A model generated the notes under the pieces. It ran no database searches and had not been told where the DNA came from. It saw nothing but the letters and a program-made list of their open reading frames with translations. Position numbers and translations under genes: made by a program. Shown here piece after piece: positions 47,253 to 55,733 of a stretch of DNA of 64,000 nucleotides. Origin of the DNA: Hyphomicrobiales bacterium (GTDB lineage Bacteria; Pseudomonadota; Alphaproteobacteria; Rhizobiales; Rhizobiaceae); contig UCCA01000012.1 in NCBI GenBank assembly GCA_900470805.1, positions 1-64,000 of the forward strand, written 5' to 3'. Numbering within the stretch: the stretch's first letter is position 1; each line of letters starts with the position of its first letter.

Positions 47253-47783
47253 ATGTCATCAGATATCGCCAAGCCCGACAACTTTTTCGCCATGCCGCTC
47301 GGTCGCCGTGGCCTGCTACGCACTTCCGCCGCCATTGGTGGGCTGGCGATCCTCGCAGCCGTCGGCGCACCGATTTCGGCAATCGCTGCCGATGACGAAA
47401 GCCAAGGCTTCACCAAGCTTTCGGAATTCTTGACGGGTTACCAACTCGATCCTGTCCTTGGTACCCGCTACCTGGCGGCAATCGCCAAGCGCAACGCGAC
47501 CTTTCAGGCCGACATCGCAGCGCTGAACCAAGCCGTAACGCGGTCTGGCGCAGCCAACATGGACGCCTTCCTGGCGCTGCCCGGCCTAGACCCGGCCCTG
47601 AAGGCGACCGCCACGAAAATCGTCTCCGCCTGGTATCTCGGCGTCGTCGGCGAGCCCGAGGATGCCGAACTGATCACCTACGCGGACGCGCTCATGTATC
47701 GCCCGACCAAGGGCATCCTCCCAATTCCGAGTTACGGTCCCGGCCCGAACGCCTGGGGACCGAAGCCCGATAGCAAGATCTGA
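47253..47783 (+). CDS. Small (gamma-type) subunit of membrane-bound sugar dehydrogenase, Tat-exported
   Basis: The 176-residue protein has a twin-arginine signal (LGRRGLLRTSAAIGGLAIL). A mature part resembles small subunits of fructose, sorbitol and gluconate dehydrogenases (FLTGYQLDPVLGTRYL; TKIVSAWYLGVVG; YADALMY; GPGPNAWGPKP). The small subunit carries the Tat signal for co-export of the flavoprotein, which lacks one. GGGAGA lies before the ATG at 47253. The cofactor-binding subunit follows after 13 bases. Confidence 0.87.
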   Translation: MSSDIAKPDNFFAMPLGRRGLLRTSAAIGGLAILAAVGAPISAIAADDESQGFTKLSEFLTGYQLDPVLGTRYLAAIAKRNATFQADIAALNQAVTRSGAANMDAFLALPGLDPALKATATKIVSAWYLGVVGEPEDAELITYADALMYRPTKGILPIPSYGPGPNAWGPKPDSKI

Positions 47784-47796
47784 CAGGAATAAGACA

Positions 47797-49431
47797 ATGG
47801 CCAACGACGCATATGATGCGGACCTGATCGTCATCGGTTCCGGTGTTATGGGTGGCATCATCGCCGCCAACCTCGCCAAGGCGGGCAAGAAGGTCATCGT
47901 GCTGGAGGCGGGCCCACGGGTCAATCGGCGCGAGATCGTCGAGACCTACCGCAATGCCCCGGTCAAGCTTTCGCTGGCAAACGCCAAGCTGCAGGGCGCC
48001 GGCTCGCCCTTCCCCAGCCTGCCGCACGCGCCCTCCACCTACGGCGACTACCTGCAATATGAAGGTCCGGTGAAATACAACACATCGTATCTGAGGGTCG
48101 TCGGTGGAACCACGTGGCACTTCGGATCGGCGCTGTGGCGCATGATCCCCAACGACTTCAAGATCCAGTCGCTCTACGGCCGCGGCCGCGACTGGCCGAT
48201 CGGCTATGACGATCTCGAATCCTATTATAACAGGGCCGAACTCGAACTCGGCGTCACCGGCATGGACGGGCAGGACGAAAGCGGTCAGGGCGGTGGCCCA
48301 ATGCCGCCCCGCACGATGCCGTTCCCGATGAAGCAGCTGAAATCCAGCTATATGTTCGATACGCTGGCGGAAAAGCTCTCGGTCAGCGGCTTCAACCCGG
48401 TCCTCGAGCCGCACGGTCGCGCCTCGCGTCCCTACGGCAACAGACCGGTGTGCGCCGGCAACAACAACTGCAACCCGGTCTGTCCGATCGGCGCCAAGTA
48501 TGACGGCTCGATGCACATCGACGAAGCCGAACGCCATGGCGCCAAGCTGCTGGATAATTCACCTGTATACAAGATCGAGGCTGGCGACGACGGCAAGATC
48601 ACAGCCATCTGGTACAAGAAGCCTGATAATTCCGAGCACAAGCTGACGGCGAAGTATTTCGTGCTTGCCGCTTACGGCATCGAATCCGCCAAGCTTCTGC
48701 TGATCTCGACCTCCAACAAATATCCGAACGGCATTGCCAATTCGTCGGATCAGGTGGGTCGCAACCTGATGGACCACACCGGCATCAGCATGAACATGCT
48801 GACCAAGGAAGACATGTGGCCAGGCGAAGGCCCGACGGAACTGCTGGTCTATCTGAACCAGCGCGACGGTGAATTCCGCAAGGACTATCCGAGCTACAAG
48901 ATCAAGGTCCGCAACACCGTGCCAACCGCCCAGATGACCGAAGGCTTCATCAAGAAGGGTATTCTCGGATCCAAGCTCGACGAACAGATCCGCAAGTATT
49001 CGGCCCGCTCGCTCAACTGGGCGATCGATTTCGAACCGTTGCCGCTGGCCGAAAACCGCGTCACGCCGTCGAAGACCAAATTCGACGCACTCGGTATCCC
49101 GGTTCCGGTCCTGTACTACAGCGTCACCGATTACTGGAACGCCGGTCGCGACCGTGGCCTGCAAGATCTGAACAAGATTGCTGAGCTGCTGGACGCGGAA
49201 GTTCTATCTACCGACGTGAAATGGCAGAACCGCCAGCACGTGATGGGCACGACCCGCATGGGTGACGACCCGAAGGATTCGGTTGTCGACCGCCATTGTC
49301 GCACGCATGACCATCCGAACATGTTCATCGCCGGCACCAGCGTCATGCCATCAGCCTCGTGCATGAACCCGACACTGACCGGCGCGGCCCTCAGCGTTCG
49401 GATCGCCGATGCATTGCTGAAAGAGATCTGA
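47797..49431 (+). CDS. GMC-family FAD dehydrogenase large subunit (sorbitol/fructose/gluconate dehydrogenase type)
   Basis: The 544-residue GMC flavoprotein has the ADP-binding fold (IVIGSGVMGGIIAANLAKAG), YLRVVGGTTWHFGSALWR (FAD attachment region), CAGNNNCNPVCPIGAKYDG, a cysteine-rich segment in many of these enzymes that may hold an iron-sulfur cluster, and C-terminal HVMGTTRMGDDP and MNPTLTGAALSVRIAD. With the cytochrome and small subunits it forms a periplasm-facing, quinone-reducing dehydrogenase. The exact polyol or sugar cannot be told. A terminator follows. Confidence 0.9.
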   Translation: MANDAYDADLIVIGSGVMGGIIAANLAKAGKKVIVLEAGPRVNRREIVETYRNAPVKLSLANAKLQGAGSPFPSLPHAPSTYGDYLQYEGPVKYNTSYLRVVGGTTWHFGSALWRMIPNDFKIQSLYGRGRDWPIGYDDLESYYNRAELELGVTGMDGQDESGQGGGPMPPRTMPFPMKQLKSSYMFDTLAEKLSVSGFNPVLEPHGRASRPYGNRPVCAGNNNCNPVCPIGAKYDGSMHIDEAERHGAKLLDNSPVYKIEAGDDGKITAIWYKKPDNSEHKLTAKYFVLAAYGIESAKLLLISTSNKYPNGIANSSDQVGRNLMDHTGISMNMLTKEDMWPGEGPTELLVYLNQRDGEFRKDYPSYKIKVRNTVPTAQMTEGFIKKGILGSKLDEQIRKYSARSLNWAIDFEPLPLAENRVTPSKTKFDALGIPVPVLYYSVTDYWNAGRDRGLQDLNKIAELLDAEVLSTDVKWQNRQHVMGTTRMGDDPKDSVVDRHCRTHDHPNMFIAGTSVMPSASCMNPTLTGAALSVRIADALLKEI

Positions 49432-49454
49432 GACTGGTTATCATGTGAGCATGA

Positions 49455-49489
49455 GGCGGTTCAGGCAGGAGGCCTGAGCCGCCTTTTTT
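49455..49489 (+). terminator. Rho-independent terminator of the dehydrogenase operon
   Basis: Twelve-base arms GGCGGTTCAGGC and GCCTGAGCCGCC (one G-T pair) around a five-base loop are followed by six T residues, 24 bases past the stop codon. Confidence 0.9.
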
Positions 49490-49602
49490 AATTGTGGTGT
49501 AGTGGCGATTTATCGTCAAAGCGCGGTTGAAAGCCGCTCGCCGCCAGATATCTTCGGTGATCCGTAGGAAGCAAACGCCCAACGGATCAGATGGAGAGTG
49601 AC

Positions 49603-50622
49603 ATGACGGACGCCACAGACACTCATCTCCCTTACGAGGATCTTGTCAGCTTGCTGTGGCGCATTTTCGTTGACAATGGCGTCTCCGAAAGTAACGCATC
49701 CATCCTTGCGGAGAACTGCGCCGGCTGTGAGCGTGACGGTTCACTCAGCCACGGCGTATTTCGCATGCCCGGCTATGTCTCGTCGCTGAACAGCGGCTGG
49801 GTCGATGGCAAGGCGGTTCCAGAGGTCGAGGATGTCGGCCCGTCATTCGTACGCGTCGATGCCAGGGGCGGCTTCACCCAACCGGCTTTCTTTGCCGCCC
49901 GGCCACTGCTGATCGAGAAGGTAAAGCAGAATGGCGTTGCGGTTCTGGCCATTCGTCGATCTCATCATTTCAGCGCGCTATGGCCAGATGTTGAACCATT
50001 TGCCGACGAAGGCCTGGTCGCGTTCACCGCCGTCAACAGCATGGCCTGTGTGGTGCCGCATGGAGGCAAGAAGGCGGTATTTGGTACCAATCCGATCGCG
50101 TTTGCCTCCCCGAGGGAAGGTTCTGCTCCTTTTGTCTTCGATCAGGCATCGAGCGCAATCGCCCATGGCGATGTGCAGATCGCCGCGCGCGGCGGTCATG
50201 ATTTGAAGACCGGCATGGGTGTCGATCGAGACGGTCAGCCGACCACCGATCCGAAAGCCATTCTGGACGGCGGCGCGCTCCTGCCGTTCGGCGGGCACAA
50301 GGGCAATTCGATTGCCCTGATGGTCGAAATTCTCAGCGCCGCGCTGACTGGTGGCTATTTCTCGGGCGAGTTTGACTGGAGCGGCCATAAGGGCGCACAG
50401 ACACCGTTTACCGGGCAGTTCTTCGTTGTTATCGATCCCGAGCGCGGCGGCAATAATGTCTTCGCGCACCGCGTCGCCGAAATCTGCGATCTCGTGCTGG
50501 AAGCGGGACAGGAGCGCCTGCCCGGCGACCGGCGCCATACCATTCGAGCAGAAGCTGCCCGAGAAGGTATTCCGTTGTCCGCCGCGAATTATGAAATGCT
50601 TCGGTCCATGGCCGGATCCTGA
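49603..50622 (+). CDS. Ldh2/malate-dehydrogenase-type NAD(P)H oxidoreductase (DpkA-like)
   Basis: The 339-residue protein belongs to the LDH2/MDH2 family, which lacks a Rossmann fold. It has SHGVFRMPGYVSSLNSGWVDG near residue 50, RRSHHFSALWPDVEPFA, GTNPIAFASPR, and the cofactor-binding GHKGNSIALMVEIL. The family includes delta-1-piperideine/pyrroline-2-carboxylate reductase and ureidoglycolate, malate or lactate dehydrogenases; the first group fits best, at moderate confidence. GGAGAG lies just before the ATG at 49603, preferred over the ATG at 49591. The 284 bases after it hold no recognisable gene. Confidence 0.8.
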   Translation: MTDATDTHLPYEDLVSLLWRIFVDNGVSESNASILAENCAGCERDGSLSHGVFRMPGYVSSLNSGWVDGKAVPEVEDVGPSFVRVDARGGFTQPAFFAARPLLIEKVKQNGVAVLAIRRSHHFSALWPDVEPFADEGLVAFTAVNSMACVVPHGGKKAVFGTNPIAFASPREGSAPFVFDQASSAIAHGDVQIAARGGHDLKTGMGVDRDGQPTTDPKAILDGGALLPFGGHKGNSIALMVEILSAALTGGYFSGEFDWSGHKGAQTPFTGQFFVVIDPERGGNNVFAHRVAEICDLVLEAGQERLPGDRRHTIRAEAAREGIPLSAANYEMLRSMAGS

Positions 50623-50906
50623 CCAAAGGCGCTCTCGCCCATCTTGGCTCGAGTGGTTAGTGTCACTGGTAGCGGGCTAGGTGAGAAAATGGTCTCGGCG
50701 CAAGCCGCGCAGGTCATTGCTACGCGGGTCGATTGACGCCAGATCAGCGATATCACCGTATCCTCGCCTTCAGGTGACGGCAGTACCGCAATTGTAAAAT
50801 TCGCGCAAAACGCGTGTCACGTCGAAGTCACGACGCTTATGGGTGTGGCTGTGTTTAGATATCAATGTGGACTAGATGCAAGGTTTCGATCGAGTAGCAG
50901 GTTGGT

Positions 50907-51371
50907 ATGCCGGTCAGCGTCAGACGAATTGGTCATACGGAAGCAGTTCGCAACGGAGGTATCATTGTTGCAGCCTACGCCGAGCCGCCTTGGGAGGAAC
51001 GCTGGACCACTGAGGATGCGACCGCACGACTGCATGAGCTGACGACCACACCCGGCAACCTCGGGCTTGCAGCCTTTGCAGGCGAAAGACTGATCGGATT
51101 TGTCTTTGGCTTGCCACATACGGCTGCGATCGGTCCGGGGCTCCATATCGCGGAAATAGCCATTCTGCCGTCTTATCAGCGGCAGGGCATCGGTTCGACC
51201 TTATTGTCCGCGTTGGAAAGAGAAGCTTCAAAGCTCGGCTACCGGCACATATGGCTTGTGTCGAGGCTGAGTGGGGGCGTCGCGCAATATTATGGTGCCA
51301 ATGGATATCAGCAATCCACAACGCTGGGTGTCTATACCAAACGCCTGGCGGCAACGGCGCAAGGGACCTGA
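50907..51371 (+). CDS. GNAT-family N-acetyltransferase
   Basis: The 154-residue protein has the GNAT fold. IAEIAILPSYQRQGIGSTLL includes the acetyl-CoA-binding R/Q-x2-G-x-G/A motif, followed by YYGANGY near the C terminus. The acceptor is unknown. It is convergent with the YcaO/TfuA-linked block, with its stop 19 bases from the small gene that follows, so a link to peptide modification cannot be excluded but is not indicated by orientation. Confidence 0.82.
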   Translation: MPVSVRRIGHTEAVRNGGIIVAAYAEPPWEERWTTEDATARLHELTTTPGNLGLAAFAGERLIGFVFGLPHTAAIGPGLHIAEIAILPSYQRQGIGSTLLSALEREASKLGYRHIWLVSRLSGGVAQYYGANGYQQSTTLGVYTKRLAATAQGT

Positions 51372-51390
51372 TTGCGGTAGGGCTTCCCCG

Positions 51391-51648
51391 TCAGTGTGTG
51401 TTTCGGCTTATCACCGCCGCGTCTGGGTGCGATGTAAACGCTTCGGCGTTTGAGGTGTCGAGCAACTCCCGATTGACAGCCTGCATCGCCAGCTCAAGCC
51501 AATGCATGGCGCTGACGAGCTCGACATCTTCAGCCGCATACTTGGCATAGCTGATAAGACGGGCAAGAGCTGCCAGTTCCTTCAAATCGTCCTGCGATCG
51601 GAGGTTAGTGCCCTTATCATCTGTTGTCGGTTCAAACTTCTCGCTCAT
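51391..51648 (-). CDS. Small protein of unknown function downstream of tfuA
   Basis: The 85-residue protein begins MSEKFEPTTDDKGTNL and is helix-rich (ELAALARLISYAKYAAEDVELVSAMHWLELAMQAV, in outline). I do not recognise the family. CGGAGAGG lies just upstream of the ATG at 51648, a good ribosome site. It is on the same strand as tfuA, beginning 104 bases after its stop, so it may be the last member of that operon or an independent gene. Confidence 0.6.
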   Translation of the reverse strand: MSEKFEPTTDDKGTNLRSQDDLKELAALARLISYAKYAAEDVELVSAMHWLELAMQAVNRELLDTSNAEAFTSHPDAAVISRNTH

Positions 51649-51752
51649 CGTACCTCTCCGCCCGGTTGCTAACACAATAGGAGTACGACGCGTGTGATGC
51701 TCGTGAATAACGCGTGAAACAACCCTGAGGCGCACTGGACGCGATTTTGATT

Positions 51753-52448
51753 TTACATTGGAAACGTCTCGTTGAATTTCCATGGCCGCTCGCTCTGTTG
51801 TGGCTGCCCAACGACCGCGCGAAGTGCCGCAAGCAACTCGATCGAATCGGCTCGCTTTTGATCGACGGCATTGGACACCAATATTTTAAGGAGTTCCGGC
51901 TGCTTCAGGCCATCGGCGGCGCCGCACTGCTCGACAATCGCTCGCCACGTGCGCTCCTTGAAGAAGATGGCGGCAGCCACCTCCTGGATATGAGCCCGGG
52001 CATTCCCACTGAGCCTGCCCTGTCGTTCCAAGGCATCAAGCGTTGCACGAACATTGACAAGGGCGACACTTAAGGACCTGTATCCAAGTTCGGCTGGCGC
52101 ATGTACCAGTGCAACATCCGCATCATCGATATTGGCACCGCTTTCATAGTCGCGAAATATCCGACCGACACCAACCATTCCGAAGGCGTTGCACTCGGCC
52201 GCTCGCAAAGCGCCCATGCTTGCCGCGCCGAAAACGAGAACACCCCGCGACAGCGCGTAGAGAATTTCCTTGTGTCGTACGGGCGCCGTGTATTCGAAGC
52301 CACCGTCAACGATGCCTATGACACGGGCACCGCGGTTAACGGCCGCCAAAATGTCTCCTTGAAGAGCGGGGCCGGCAACGACGATATCATCATCCCTCGT
52401 CAGCACCTCTACCTCCGGCAGGCTTGGGCCAACGAACACGATCTTCAT
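51753..52448 (-). CDS. TfuA-like protein (thioamidation partner of YcaO)
   Basis: The 231-residue protein matches the TfuA family. The opening is MKIVFVGPSLP, followed by GDILAAVNRGARVIGIVDGGF, then HKEILYALSRGVLVFGAASMGALRAAE and a GRIFRDYESG element. The name comes from the trifolitoxin locus of Rhizobium. TfuA proteins have been shown to help YcaO make backbone thioamides by releasing sulfide from a thiocarboxylated carrier. The start overlaps the ycaO stop by four bases (ATGA), so the pair is translationally coupled. No sulfur-carrier gene is beside it, so a housekeeping carrier such as ThiS would be needed. Confidence 0.9.
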   Translation of the reverse strand: MKIVFVGPSLPEVEVLTRDDDIVVAGPALQGDILAAVNRGARVIGIVDGGFEYTAPVRHKEILYALSRGVLVFGAASMGALRAAECNAFGMVGVGRIFRDYESGANIDDADVALVHAPAELGYRSLSVALVNVRATLDALERQGRLSGNARAHIQEVAAAIFFKERTWRAIVEQCGAADGLKQPELLKILVSNAVDQKRADSIELLAALRAVVGQPQQSERPWKFNETFPM

Positions 52449-53596
52449 GACATCAGTGCCTTGGACAGCGCCCTGTTGCCGAAGCGGCGCGATCTCAGGC
52501 CCTCCGGGCTCTCAAGAGCCGGAACGAATATTTTGACCACGCTGAAGGGAAGCGTTCTGTCACTGAGAGGGAGCGCCACGACGGTATCGACACCCGCAAG
52601 CCGCAATGCATTCAAGGTTCCTTCGAGATGTTGCGAAACGGAAAGCGGACTGGATGGAGCCGGGATGCTCGCCAAATTGCCTGTGGCAAGAAATGCCTGC
52701 CGGGTCTGTTGCGGCAATGGCTTGGTGAAGGTCTCGTTGGAGACATCATCTCTCGCACCGCTGATATAGGTCAAACGCGATTGTACAGCCTCGGTTATGG
52801 CGCGTATCGCGGCGCGTACCGGAGCCGGATGGGCACCGCTGCCGCCCGTCACTTCCACGAAGCGAACCAATGCATCCGACAGGACCGCCGCAGGACCGAG
52901 CAAAGCTGTGAAACAAGGAACATCTATATCGCTGGTCATATCGAACAGCCGAAGCTCCAGACCCGCGGCCTTTATTTTCCCAACGAGGCCATCGACCGCA
53001 TCATCGTTGAAAACTCTGGGGTCGACGCATCGCCTGTATCGGGCATTGCCACTGCCTATCTTCCACAGCACATGGGCATCACGCTCGATGCGTTCAAGCA
53101 AGCCATGCAGCGTTGCCTCCTCCAAACTGTTGCCTGACGCCAACCCATCCGAAGACATCCAGAAGCGGCAATCTTTTGTCCGATCCAGCATTGCGGCTTC
53201 GACTGGCACGTAGATCGGGGCGTCAGAGAGCAGCTCCCTGGCGCAGGCCCATTCGATCTGCTCATCAGGGCCGACATCCGCCTTGCCAATGCCAATTAGG
53301 CTATCAAGCGTCGCCACATTGTGCCGCGAGCGCAAAGCACGCGCAGTGCCATGGACCGTTTCCACAACAGGGCGGCTTGCAACCGCACGCTCCAATGCCT
53401 CCATGACGGCAGAGATCTTTGCGTCGTCGTCGTTCAGACCCTTGCCCTGAGCGACAACGATGGAACGGGCGTTCGGCGCATAAGCACACCAAACAGGAAT
53501 TCCAACGCGATCAAGGCCGGTTTGACGGGCCACGCGCGTGATCCCAAATTCGCTCAGCAGCGGCATCACGCGCGACAGGGTCTCGGATGCCGACAT
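52445..53596 (-). CDS. YcaO-family ATP-dependent peptide-modifying enzyme
   Basis: The 383-residue protein has all three ATP/Mg-binding parts of the YcaO fold: SAVMEALER (residues 62-70), EEATLHGLLERIERDA (159-174) and AAIRAITEAVQSR (262-274). YcaO enzymes activate a peptide amide with ATP so that a Cys/Ser/Thr side chain or external sulfide can attack, giving azolines, amidines or thioamides. Coupling to TfuA points to thioamidation. The C terminus ends RALSKALMS, without the proline-rich PxPxP tail of azoline-forming enzymes. No E1-like or McbC-like dehydrogenase gene is adjacent. It starts 51 bases after the 71-residue candidate peptide. Confidence 0.92.
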   Translation of the reverse strand: MSASETLSRVMPLLSEFGITRVARQTGLDRVGIPVWCAYAPNARSIVVAQGKGLNDDDAKISAVMEALERAVASRPVVETVHGTARALRSRHNVATLDSLIGIGKADVGPDEQIEWACARELLSDAPIYVPVEAAMLDRTKDCRFWMSSDGLASGNSLEEATLHGLLERIERDAHVLWKIGSGNARYRRCVDPRVFNDDAVDGLVGKIKAAGLELRLFDMTSDIDVPCFTALLGPAAVLSDALVRFVEVTGGSGAHPAPVRAAIRAITEAVQSRLTYISGARDDVSNETFTKPLPQQTRQAFLATGNLASIPAPSSPLSVSQHLEGTLNALRLAGVDTVVALPLSDRTLPFSVVKIFVPALESPEGLRSRRFGNRALSKALMS

Positions 53597-53647
53597 GCAT
53601 CGATCCGAATAGCACCGGTGATTTCCAGAAACTGTCAGCGATCCGCC

Positions 53648-53863
53648 TCAGCTGTCGACATGGCCTGCAAAGACGTCCTTCGCAGACGACACCGCTATGG
53701 CAAAATCCACACCTTTTACAAAGGCCCCACCAAATTTTCGCAGATCGGCAGCCTTTGCAAGATCGCCCGTGACCGCGTCGAGACGCTGGACCGTACCTGC
53801 CTTGATATCCGCCAACCAGAGGCCTGTTTCTCCAGCGACTCCAAATACGATGACTTCTGCCAT
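53648..53863 (-). CDS. 71-residue peptide, candidate substrate of YcaO/TfuA
   Basis: The 71-residue product begins MAEVIVFGVAGETGLWL and ends VFAGHVDS. It has no Cys and no membrane segment. The N-terminal half alternates like two beta strands; the middle (GDLAKAADLRKFGG) looks helical. GAGGG lies eight bases before the ATG. It sits 21 bases after the SARP gene and 51 bases before ycaO, all on one strand, the position of many RiPP precursors. It could equally be a small folded partner protein. The substrate role is inferred from position only, and no cleavage site or repeated core is evident. Confidence 0.75.
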   Translation of the reverse strand: MAEVIVFGVAGETGLWLADIKAGTVQRLDAVTGDLAKAADLRKFGGAFVKGVDFAIAVSSAKDVFAGHVDS

Positions 53864-53884
53864 TGGAATTCCCTCGCTTCGTTG

Positions 53885-55729
53885 TTAAAAGCCGGCCCTC
53901 AACAGGCCTTCACGGTAAAGATCCTTCTGCCACTGCTCCTTGAACGGAACGACGGCCAGCCATTTCTCCAGTTCGAACACCGGGTTCAGAGCGTTGGCGC
54001 GCTGCCGATAAATCTGCGCACGTTTTCGATCTCCCATCATGGCACAGGCCGCTGCCGCTATACGGTGGGCTGGAGCCTTGTCTTTCATCGCCTCGACATA
54101 GGCGATGGTCTGTTCGTATTGCTCGATGAAATAACTCGCCCCGGCAGCGCACCAGAGATAGGCATCCGGCGAAATCGGGTTGAGGGACATCGCTCTCTCG
54201 ATCTTCGAGAGGGCATCTCGCGGACGACTAGCATGCACCAACGTGTCGGCATGACTGTAGATGACGTCGGCAAAGTGCGGACTGAGCTCTTCCGCAAGGC
54301 TCAACGCTGCAACGCTCTCATCAACGTCGCCAAGGTACAGCTTGGTAACCCCCAGCTCCCGATGGCCGCCAGCAGACCATTCGTCGCGCTCTATTGCCTT
54401 CAACGCGTTATTTTCCGCCAGGCGCAACAATTCCGGATCGCCCTGTGCCGTCACCAGCCATTCGCTGGTATAGGTACGCGACAACCCCGTGAATGCCGGC
54501 GCAAAATCCTGATTATGACGCAGCGCTTCCTTGAATGCACTTCTTGCCCTGCGGATATGCGGTAAGGTAAGCTTCCCCATCAGGCTCGAGCCGATCAGGT
54601 AGGAATGGTAGGCTTGCGCGTTCGCTTCGAGCCTCAGCCGGGCGCTTTCGTTGCGCGCGAGTTCCTGTGCGACAGATGACGTCAATCGCTGCGCAATCAA
54701 CCGCCGCTGCATCGGCAGCGTCTCTGGCGTCATCGGAAAACGGCTGGCCCAAAGGATCTCGTCGGTCGGAAAATAGACAAGCTGGGCATAGAGCCCTTCG
54801 CCCGAGAGCTTGGTATCGAGCAAATAGGCAATAGAATGACGGGCAACGACCGTCGATTTGTCTGAGTCTCGCCGAATTTGTTCGGCTGTATGCGGCGCGA
54901 CGATCGAGATATTGCGCAAAGCACACAGTTCGATCGTCACATCCTCGATCAGCGCACTTGCGAGCGGCAACGCCGGCGCATGTCCTTCCGCCACCGGAGG
55001 CAACAGCACGAGCCGAGGCGGAGCGGATGCCCGCCGCTCGGCAGGCATTTCGAGCGCAACATTCGCGGGGAGCAGCGCGATGGGCTCCGGATACAGTTTA
55101 CCGGAGACGGTTCTTTCATTCAGTTCGTGGAGGCCAGCGCTGCCCGGAAACTGCCGAAGCATCGCCCTGACTGGCTCATCCGCCGGGTCGCGTTCCAAGA
55201 GATAGAGACCGGCACCAGACAAGATACGGAAATCGTTCGCGCTTTCCGCATCAGGCAGCGCTTCGAACAGCGCCTGACGCAGAATCAGCCGATGCGTCGC
55301 ACTCTCACGCGCAATCCATTCCTCGATCGATCTGGTCGCCGGGCGCAAGCTCGCGAGAAAGCCACGCTGGAGCAGCGAACTGATGGCCTCAAGCTTTGCC
55401 AAAGGTGATCCTGTGGATTCCATTGCCTGGAGATCAGCTTCGACTGCCGTCGAGAGCAGCCGTATGGAGCTTGGAGTGATTTCCAGCGGCACCCCCACAG
55501 TATCGCCATCTATGCCCCGAATTCGCGAGATCAGCTTGCGCAGGTTCAGCCCGGCCAACTCCGCATCCGCGTCGGCCCAAAGAAAACCTGCCAGCTCGGG
55601 ACGGCTCAGCACGCGATCCTTGCGCGTATAGAGATACGCCATCATCTGGAGGCCCTTGGCGGGATAGCGAACGGCCCTGCCGGTCGCGTCCGTCAACGCA
55701 AGCTCGCCGAATGTCTGCAAACGATACAC
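53885..55729 (-). CDS. SARP-like transcriptional regulator with TPR domain
   Basis: The 614-residue protein opens with an OmpR/SARP-type winged helix (YRLQTFGELALTD; VLSRPELAGFLWADADAE; NLRKLISRIRG). A BTAD-like helical part follows to about residue 210. A middle domain resembles the segment before TPRs in adenylate-cyclase-like proteins (VTIELCALRNISIVAP; SIAYLLDTKLSGEG; LWASRFPM), and about six TPR repeats fill residues 385-610. SARP proteins usually activate specialised-metabolite genes. The GTG start follows the XRE stop by four bases, and the candidate peptide gene begins 21 bases after its end. Confidence 0.82.
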   Translation of the reverse strand: MYRLQTFGELALTDATGRAVRYPAKGLQMMAYLYTRKDRVLSRPELAGFLWADADAELAGLNLRKLISRIRGIDGDTVGVPLEITPSSIRLLSTAVEADLQAMESTGSPLAKLEAISSLLQRGFLASLRPATRSIEEWIARESATHRLILRQALFEALPDAESANDFRILSGAGLYLLERDPADEPVRAMLRQFPGSAGLHELNERTVSGKLYPEPIALLPANVALEMPAERRASAPPRLVLLPPVAEGHAPALPLASALIEDVTIELCALRNISIVAPHTAEQIRRDSDKSTVVARHSIAYLLDTKLSGEGLYAQLVYFPTDEILWASRFPMTPETLPMQRRLIAQRLTSSVAQELARNESARLRLEANAQAYHSYLIGSSLMGKLTLPHIRRARSAFKEALRHNQDFAPAFTGLSRTYTSEWLVTAQGDPELLRLAENNALKAIERDEWSAGGHRELGVTKLYLGDVDESVAALSLAEELSPHFADVIYSHADTLVHASRPRDALSKIERAMSLNPISPDAYLWCAAGASYFIEQYEQTIAYVEAMKDKAPAHRIAAAACAMMGDRKRAQIYRQRANALNPVFELEKWLAVVPFKEQWQKDLYREGLLRAGF

Positions 55730-55733
55730 CGGC

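Noticed and set aside
50907..51371. GNAT acetyltransferase as a member of the YcaO/TfuA system
   Set aside because: It is on the opposite strand, convergent, and separated by an unrelated small gene; there is no sequence evidence of a link.
53321..54565. Open frame of 414 codons on the plus strand
   Set aside because: It runs antisense to ycaO, the small peptide gene and the SARP gene, has no family features, and its residues are compositionally odd.
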